Shown here one piece after another: positions 58,060-64,000 of a stretch of 64,000 nucleotides of DNA. The DNA comes from Gnetum montanum (taxonomy: Eukaryota > Streptophyta > Gnetopsida > Gnetales > Gnetaceae): positions 86,502 to 150,501 of the forward strand of contig MNCI01009293.1 of assembly GCA_015680685.1 (NCBI GenBank). The letters run 5' to 3'. How positions within the stretch are numbered: position 1 is the first letter of the stretch; the number at the start of each line of letters is the position of its first letter. The notes beneath the pieces were generated by a model that was not told the origin of the DNA, searched no databases, and worked only from the letters and a program-made list of their open reading frames with translations. The position numbers and the translations under genes are program-made.

Positions 58060-60366
58060 TTGATGTTAGTCCCCCTTGCATCGGAGACGTACCCAGAATG
58101 GCTAGAACAATCGATGTGTACACTAGACCTGGAGGCTAGGGACATAACCGAAGACCCCCTCATTGAGGTCTCTATCGTTACGCATAGAGGTGAGGCCAAA
58201 ACGCTTAAAGTCAATTCTTTATTAGACCAGAAAATGCACAATGCCATAAAAAAGGTCCTGCAAGACAACATTACCATCTTTGCATGGTCATACGAGGACA
58301 TGCCTGGACTAGATCCTAGGCTAATCCAGCATAACATCATCCTAGACCCGCAGATTAAAGCAGTTAGGCAAAAGGCACGTAAAATCAAGCCAAGGATCGC
58401 GTTGGCTGTGCGTACTGAAATCATCAAACTGTATCAGGTTGGTTTCATTCGCGCGGTCGATTACTCGGATTGGGTGTCTAACATTGTAGTCGTCCCAAAG
58501 AAGACTGGAAGCATACGCATCTGCATAGACTTCCAAGATTTGAATAAGTCAATGATCAAGGACAATTTCCCACTTCCGAGTATCGACCAGCTAGTTGACA
58601 CGACAGCTGGGCATGCGCTACTCTCTTTCATGGACGATTTTTCAGGTTATAATTAGATCCGAATTAACCTGGAACATCAATTAACAACAATGTTCATGAC
58701 GCCTTGGGGCACCTTCTGTTACACTATGATGCCTTTTGGTTTGAAGAACGTTAGAGCAACGTATCAATGGGCTATGACATAGATCTTTAGCGATTATCTC
58801 ATTGGAAAGCTAAATGATTACATAGATGATATAGCTGTAAAGTCTTTAAAGTCTGAGGATCATTCAGGAGACCTGGAGTTAGTCCTTACGAGATGTTCCA
58901 AATACGAGCTCCGGCTTAACCCAAAGAAGTGCGTATTCAAGGTTAAAACCGGACGCATGCTGGGGTTTGTGGTGTCGGAAGCTGGCATACGAGTTGACCC
59001 TGACAAGGTCAAAGCCATTGTTGAGCTCACGCCTCCTACAGACCTCAAGCAATTATGTGGGTTACAGGGACGATTATAGTTCATACACTGATTCATCTCG
59101 AGATTAACCGATAAGCTGCACCCTATGCAGCACCTGCTCAAAAAGGGGGTCAATTTCGAATGGACGGAAGATTGCCAGCGTGCGTTTGACAATTTGAAAC
59201 AAGAATTGCAACATCTACCAACGGTTTTCCCGCCACAAAGGGATTTATCATTTTACATTTGCCTCGCTACTTCAGATGTAGCGTTAGCAGCATTGCTTTG
59301 TCAAAGAAGGGATGATGGGTCGAAAGTGCCCATCTACTACTTAAGCCATGCTCTATATGCGTATGAAATGAGATATAATGAAGTCGAGCGTAATTGTCTA
59401 GCATTAGTTTTTACGCTCAAAAAGTGTAGACATTACCTTTTCCGTAGCCAGGTTAACATCATTTGTAAAAATAACATCCTTAGGACCATTACGCATAACT
59501 TATACGAGAGCAGTAGGATCGCTCGCTGGAAGGCTATTACCGCAGAATTTGATCTGCATTATATTGGCCAATTGTCTACGAAAGGCCAAGCGATAGCTGA
59601 CCAGTTAGTAACGTCACCAGTTAACAACCAAGCAACCATCGAACCAGAGTTCCTTGACGAACATGTACATAGTTTAAGCCCTGTCTCGACAAGCCCCGAG
59701 GCAACGTTGTACTTCGACGGAGCTTCAACTGCTAGGGGTGGCAGTGCTGCCACTATTATCATGCTATCACCTGAGGATGTGCATCTACATGCCTATCGCT
59801 TAACCTTCCCTTGTACGAACAATGTGGCAGAGTATGAGGGACTCCTCAGGGGATTACTAACTACCAGTGAACTCGACGTTCGACACCTGGCGATTAGGGG
59901 CGATTCGATGCTTGTCATAAATCAGATCACAGGAGTCTACACCTGCAAGGCTGTACATTTGCAACCCTACTGCGATAAGGCTAAAGATCTTCTGAGACGA
60001 TTTGCGACCATCGATGTCCAGCACGTGCCCCACAAGGATAACACATTGGCCGACGCACTGGCTACACTGGCTCTGAATGTGCCCGCACATCTGTTGGACA
60101 CCTGCCCTGCATTGATTACAGATTGCATAGATCCTATCATTCAGACGACAGAAATCTCCTCCCTTCTTGAGGAAAGCACGCCTGAATGGTATGATGCCAT
60201 TAAAACTTACCTTTTACAGGGAGAGCTACCATCTGCATTGACACACGCACAGAAAGATGCAATCTGTAAGCGGGCTAGGAAATACATCATCATCGGAGAC
60301 AACACTCTTTGTAGACACTCCTTTGATGGTGTGTTGCTGACATGCTTCGACAAAAACCAAGCATAG
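58060..60366 (+). pseudogene. pol: Element C reverse transcriptase - RNase H - second RNase H
   Basis: One frame throughout. RT: MHNAIKKVLQDNITIFAWSY, VSNIVVVPKKTGSIRICIDF (about 58470-58530), FPLPSIDQLVDT, TPWGTFCYTMMPFGLKN and the catalytic NDYIDDIAVKS (about 58814-58846). RNase H: FYICLATSDVALAALLCQ, VPIYYLSHALYAYEMRYNEV. Second RNase H, from about 59700: LYFDGAST with the first catalytic Asp, CTNNVAEYEGLLRGLL with the Glu, IRGDSMLVINQ with the Asp, and KDNTLADALA. This archaeal-type second RNase H marks the Tat lineage. Only about five in-frame stops (58654, near 58780, 59077, 59089 and 60364), all single-transition types, so function was lost recently relative to A. Confidence 0.9.
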
Positions 60367-61483
60367 CAGATAGTCGGCAAAGTTCACGAGGGACTGTGCA
60401 GTGGCCACGTAGCACCATGTGCTATGGCCCTAAAAATCCGTCGCTTAGGATACTACTGGCCACGCGTGGAAAAAGATTGCCTGACGAAGGTTAAAACCTG
60501 CGACACATGTCAGCGTCACACAAATCTTATACACGTGTCACCCACAGAATTACATACAACACAGATAACATGGTCATTTCAACGATGGGGACTAGACATC
60601 ATAGGCCCGATCACACCAAAATCCTCTGCAGGTCACAGCTTCATTATTACGGCTACTGAGTATTTTACGAAGTGGGTAGAGGCTGTTCCCCTACGAAAGA
60701 TTACATTTTAGCAGATTTGCCATTTTATCCTGGACAATATAGTAACCAGATTTGGTCTCCCAATGACTATCGTGACAGACAATGAGCCACAGTTCAGTAG
60801 CGTGGAAACCAAATCTTTCTATGATAACCTNAGACAATAAGCCACAGTTCAGTAGCGTGGAAACCAAATCTTTCTATGATAACCTAGGCATTAGAAAATC
60901 TTTTTCCTCCCCCTATTACCCGCAAGAAAATGGTCAAGCTGAAGCAACGAACAAAGTAATCATCAATCTGATCAAGAAAATGCTCGACGGCAACAAAAGG
61001 CGGTGGCACGAACAGATCCTCTATGTGCTATGGGCATATCGTACTACGTGTAGGACAGCTACGGGTAGTACGCCCTATAGCCTGGTTTACAGGTCTGAAG
61101 CGGTACTGCCCCTCGAGTTGCAAATTCCTTCTCTGAAAATGGTTCTTTCCACGGTTATAAATGAGGCTCAACACACCAACTCTCGAATGGCAGATTTGGA
61201 TTCAGTCGAAGAGAAGCAGATACAGGCTCTTGATACAATCGAAAGGTATCAGGACAAACAGAGACAGAAGCATCATCATAACCTTTAGCAACGCTTGATC
61301 AAGAAAGGAGATCTCGTGCTTAAGGCCGTGCGTGAACCAGTAGGAAAGTTCTCTGCAAACTGGGAAGGCCCTTTCTTAGTGGTGGACATGTACAGCAACG
61401 GAGCATTCAAGTTAGCAGACGTCAATGGAAATGAACTAGCAAATCTTGTAAATCATGTGTATTTGAAGCGGTATTACATTTAA
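60367..61483 (+). pseudogene. int: Element C integrase
   Basis: Zinc-binding HHCC region VGKVHEGLCSGHVAP ... CDTCQRH (60370-60520); catalytic core with GLDIIGPI (first Asp, about 60592), TDNEPQF (second Asp, about 60776) and YYPQENGQAEATNK (Glu, about 60915-60957). The C-terminal domain has GDLVLK and a GPF-type NWEGPFLVVDMY motif (61310-61390). Stops at 60709 and 61286. The frame shifts exactly at the N at 60831: a 54-base segment is duplicated with the N (55 bases), and ignoring that insert the upstream and downstream frames agree, so the break is probably an assembly artefact. It inserts the cDNA into the genome. Confidence 0.9.
60777..60885 (+). repeat. Probable assembly duplication around a single N in integrase
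   Basis: Bases 60777-60830 and 60832-60885 are the same 54-base segment with one G/A difference, separated by one N at 60831. It looks like two contig ends joined without merging their overlap. Confidence 0.85.
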
Positions 61484-61489
61484 CAGCAT

Positions 61490-61965
61490 CTACGGTGTCG
61501 ACAGCAGGTATGGCAATACACGTCCGCTACGATGCTAAACTGGCACTGATAGTCCGCTACGACGTAAACTTGGCGTTCCATGCACGCATTCGCCACGATG
61601 CTAAACTGGCAGGTTGCAACCATCTGCTACGACGTAAAACTGGCAATGTTGTATAGGTCCACCAAGATGAAAAAATCGCATCTTTTGCACGCGTCCGCCA
61701 CGACGCTAAACTGGCACAGGTAAGCAGCCATCTGCTGAGATGTAAAACTAGCACAACTTTGTCCTTGGGTTATGACATGAAACTGACACCCACAGCACGG
61801 TCTGCTGAGACCATAAATCAGACACTCCATCGTCCGCTACGACGTAAAACTAGCATTTCTCAGTCTGCCCAGACTTTAAACTGGGACCATGGTCTGCTGA
61901 GACTTAAAACTAGTAATGACAGTCTACCAGGACTCAAAACTGGGACTTACAGACTGCTGCCATTT
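61490..61965 (+). repeat. Repeat array 2 after integrase in C (CTACGACGTAAAACTGGCA units)
   Basis: At least ten degenerate copies of GTCCGCTACGACGTAAAACT followed by GGCA, spaced about 35-60 bases, alternating with CTGCTGAGACTTAAAACTAG variants towards the end. Related units occur in B at 22445-22800. Tat-lineage 3' untranslated regions are known for variable tandem repeats. Confidence 0.8.
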
Positions 61966-63057
61966 AACTCAAGTGAGCGTGATCATCTCTGTATGGCTGC
62001 ATGACAAACGAGGTGGGATACTGGGACAGCCCCAGCGTCACCACCCCACTGGCATCCTACTGGTTCCTTGGACAAGCTGAAAGGCATCTTACTGATCCCT
62101 TGGAGATGCCATCGTTGCGCCCACTGCAGTGGTGGCACCTCTAAGAGTTTAGTCCCGCCAGCCAGAGCCCCGATGAAATCCGCCTCAATAACGACCTCGG
62201 GGACCTCCGCCGATCATCACTATCGGACGCTGGCTTCGTAAATTCATCTCGCTAGTTCTTTGCATAACCAGTTAGGTGCACTGTATCTGATGCCTTTTGG
62301 CGAAGATATGTTGTGCCAATCGTCAGGATTGGTGGTTCCGCCCTCATGCTTTAGCTCCCTCTTTGTGGCTCAATCACTCTATCTCACATCAAACGACAGT
62401 CCTTTCAACAATCTCGTCTCTTGTTCGCATGAGCACTGGTATCCTCTGTTTTCTTCCGTGGTTGCAGGTTACTTGCTTCGAGGATGTGGTTCAAAGGTGC
62501 GTTCATCTGAGTGGTGAGGAACAACAGCATTCTAAGATGGCTGCTCAGGTTTGCCCGACCACTTCGAGCTACATGCCTATGCCCCTCATAATCCTACCCT
62601 TAGCTCTTACTTCCTTTCATCCCCACCACCCGCTCCCTGTACGCAAACGCCACACACGCAAGCATCCATTTCCCGCACTCGCACTAGCAGAGATATCGCA
62701 GAAGTGATGCGCCATGCTCCTTTTGCAAGCATTCCTATTGTCACCGATGACAAAGAAATCTCAGGCCGTTGCACTACGCTCGTCTGAAAGCATTCCTGTC
62801 AACCTAAATGTGCGTACATTTCAGTGCATCCCACAAGCGTATTCTATACTCATACAATCTTAACTCATTATACATCTTCCCTGAACCTATTTCCTACTAT
62901 GTCATCCTACCTCCCATTCCCTCTAGCTTCGCTCTTCCATGTTGGTAAGGCAACGCCTGAGTAGCCATGGATGGACGTTGTTCTTGCTTCTACCAATCCG
63001 GTGTTTCGTATTCTTTGTTGAGGGCAAACCCTCCAACCATCAACAAAGAGGGGCCAT
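61966..63057 (+). other. Element C 3' untranslated region and polypurine tract
   Basis: No protein recognised. The open frames around 62260-62790 lack homologues in B and are treated as chance. An intron-like TTTTCTTCCGTGGTTGCAG lies at about 62448-62466. The polypurine tract CAACAAAGAGGGGCCAT (63041-63057) immediately precedes the 3' LTR and is nearly identical to that of B. Confidence 0.65.
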
Positions 63058-63612
63058 TGAAACACCGTAAAAAAATTGCGAGTCAGCCTCAGGCAAAGAT
63101 TCATGACTCAGGCAGGGGCGCATGTCAGAGTTCTAGAAGGAGGAATAAGATAGAGCAGCACCAAAAGGCACGTAGCATCAAGTCTTTAACTTCTTGCGCA
63201 GATTGCTACTCTTACTATGTTTTCTCTATTTACGCTATATCACGCGACGCAACGTAATGGCGCTTAGCGTGATTCTATTACTTTGGCATAGAGAGAAGCT
63301 TGAGCAGCGTAATATGCGACTTCTTGTATATTTTGCTAAGTCTTTTGTCCAAGGCCAGGTTTACGCTTTGTTACGCACGGCAGCGTAATAAGATCTAGAA
63401 CAGTCAAAGGCAAAGTCCAAGAAAGTGCGATTGCTCACCATACGCTCATCACGCAACGAAGCGTATCATAGCGTATTGCGTTGCCAAGCTAGACATCATT
63501 TACGCTTTATCATGCGCAGCTGCGTATGCGAGCGTAAAACAACCTGAATCCATTGTTTCCACGTTATGTTACGCACATGCACACAACATAGCGTGAGTAA
63601 GCATAATATAAC
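63058..63612 (+). repeat. 3' LTR of element C (first 555 bases, then interrupted)
   Basis: Starts TGAAACACCG and is collinear with 47064-47618. Identity stops abruptly after AATATAAC, where the 5' LTR continues with CAAAAGACAG but this copy goes on with TGTGCTGACC, the end of element D. Confidence 0.88.
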
Positions 63613-64000
63613 TGTGCTGACCGAAATCGTCGGTGCGAGGCTGGAACGTTACAAGCACCGAAAGATCTGCGGACGAGCACAGTCGACCCTGCCTCCGCTT
63701 GAGGGCAAGCTGGAATGGACGAAGGCAGAGTGCCTTCAATGCTCCGCATGCGGATCAAACAAGGACTTCCCCAACGTTTGCCGCTGCAACACGTTGGGTT
63801 ATACGTAAACAAGGAACGTTAAATGTAAACCGTAAACAAGCACGATAACGTAAATGAGCCTGTAAACGTAAACTGAAAAACGAAGAAAACTGCAATAAAT
63901 CAGAGCAAAATGTAAACTGTTTTGTATTAAGAATTGATTACAAAGTGCACCGGTCCAAACGCAGTTGTGGCTTTGACACAAGGCGGACGAAAGGCCCCGG
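63613..64000 (-). mobile_element. Element D: end of a B-type LTR inserted into C's 3' LTR
   Basis: In reverse complement this matches the last part of the B LTR: ACCGGTGCAC with CGCAACTACGTTTTG nearby, the GGGGAAGTCCTTGG phrase, AAGGCACTCTGCCTTCG, GCTTGCCCTCA and the terminal GACGATTTCGGTCAGCACA. The element therefore lies on the minus strand with its 3' LTR end at 63613. The likely target duplication is ATAAC (63608-63612), with its partner outside the window. It is richer in CG than the B LTRs, so less decayed and perhaps younger. Confidence 0.8.

Larger units (their letters stand above)
47064..63612 (+). mobile_element. Element C: near-complete Tat/Ogre-like retrotransposon with internal antisense gene
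   Basis: 5' LTR from 47064 (TGAAACACTG), gap, gag, protease, GGCC array, eight-exon antisense gene, conserved splice acceptor, RT-RNase H-second RNase H, integrase, a second repeat array, 3' UTR, polypurine tract and 3' LTR (63058 onward). It entered A' at 47063/47064; the expected left duplication is ACTAC (47059-47063), but its partner is outside the window. Its own 3' LTR is interrupted at 63612 by element D. In the first 140 aligned LTR bases I count 13 differences. Relatively few stops per gene make it the reference copy for the family. Confidence 0.9.

Noticed and set aside
62260-62790. Overlapping open frames after integrase in C, considered as an extra ORF
   Set aside because: No similarity to the matching region of B and no recognisable motif; three overlapping frames suggest chance in a GC-richer stretch.

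Overview
The window is nuclear DNA of a large, repeat-rich plant genome, probably a vascular plant; I cannot name the species. I see no ordinary host gene. Almost everything is nested Ty3/gypsy LTR retrotransposons at different stages of decay, plus three short tRNA-derived SINE-like insertions and AT-rich filler. Premature stops are mostly of the kind made by C-to-T transitions (CGA to TGA, CAA/CAG to TAA/TAG, TGG to TAG), as expected of methylated, silenced elements.

Layout. (1) 1-14358, minus strand: element A, a decayed Tat/Ogre-like element running off the left edge (pol, antisense gene, pro-gag, leader, 5' LTR). (2) 14359-17260: AT-rich spacer with three SINE-like pieces. (3) 17261-25673, plus: element B, complete, with 1.7 kb LTRs and a perfect 5-bp target duplication (ATATT), but only gag and protease: a non-autonomous relative. 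(4) 25679-29184, minus: an Athila-type LTR and a long coiled-coil ORF. (5) 31380-37570, plus: Athila-like gag-pol relic. (6) 37571-47063, plus: element A', a second copy of family A, inserted in the relic's integrase and cut by the next element. (7) 47064-63612, plus: element C, the best preserved Tat/Ogre-like element (gag, protease, RT, RNase H, second RNase H, integrase), with a 474-base gap near its 5' LTR end. (8) 63613-64000, minus: the end of a B-type LTR (element D) inserted into the 3' LTR of C.

The notable point is a shared, unusual architecture. In A, A' and C the sense gag-protease block and the sense RT-integrase block are separated by about 5 kb that carries a multi-exon gene on the OPPOSITE strand. 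In C I can lay out eight exons with GT-AG borders (57551 down to 53382, about 1,120 codons). Homologous exons and several of the same intron borders can be found in A and A'. The second exon looks like a degenerate FCP1/NIF-type HAD phosphatase domain; the rest includes a plant-transposon-like domain, a coiled coil and an acidic tail. The antisense gene has its own TATA-like box in A and C. A splice acceptor just upstream of RT is conserved in A, B and C, so the sense transcript could splice out the whole antisense gene, as the PRO-RT intron of Ogre elements is spliced. A tandem array with GGCC...TTAAACTAG units lies where the two convergent genes end. B appears to be the same family after loss of the antisense gene and of RT-integrase.
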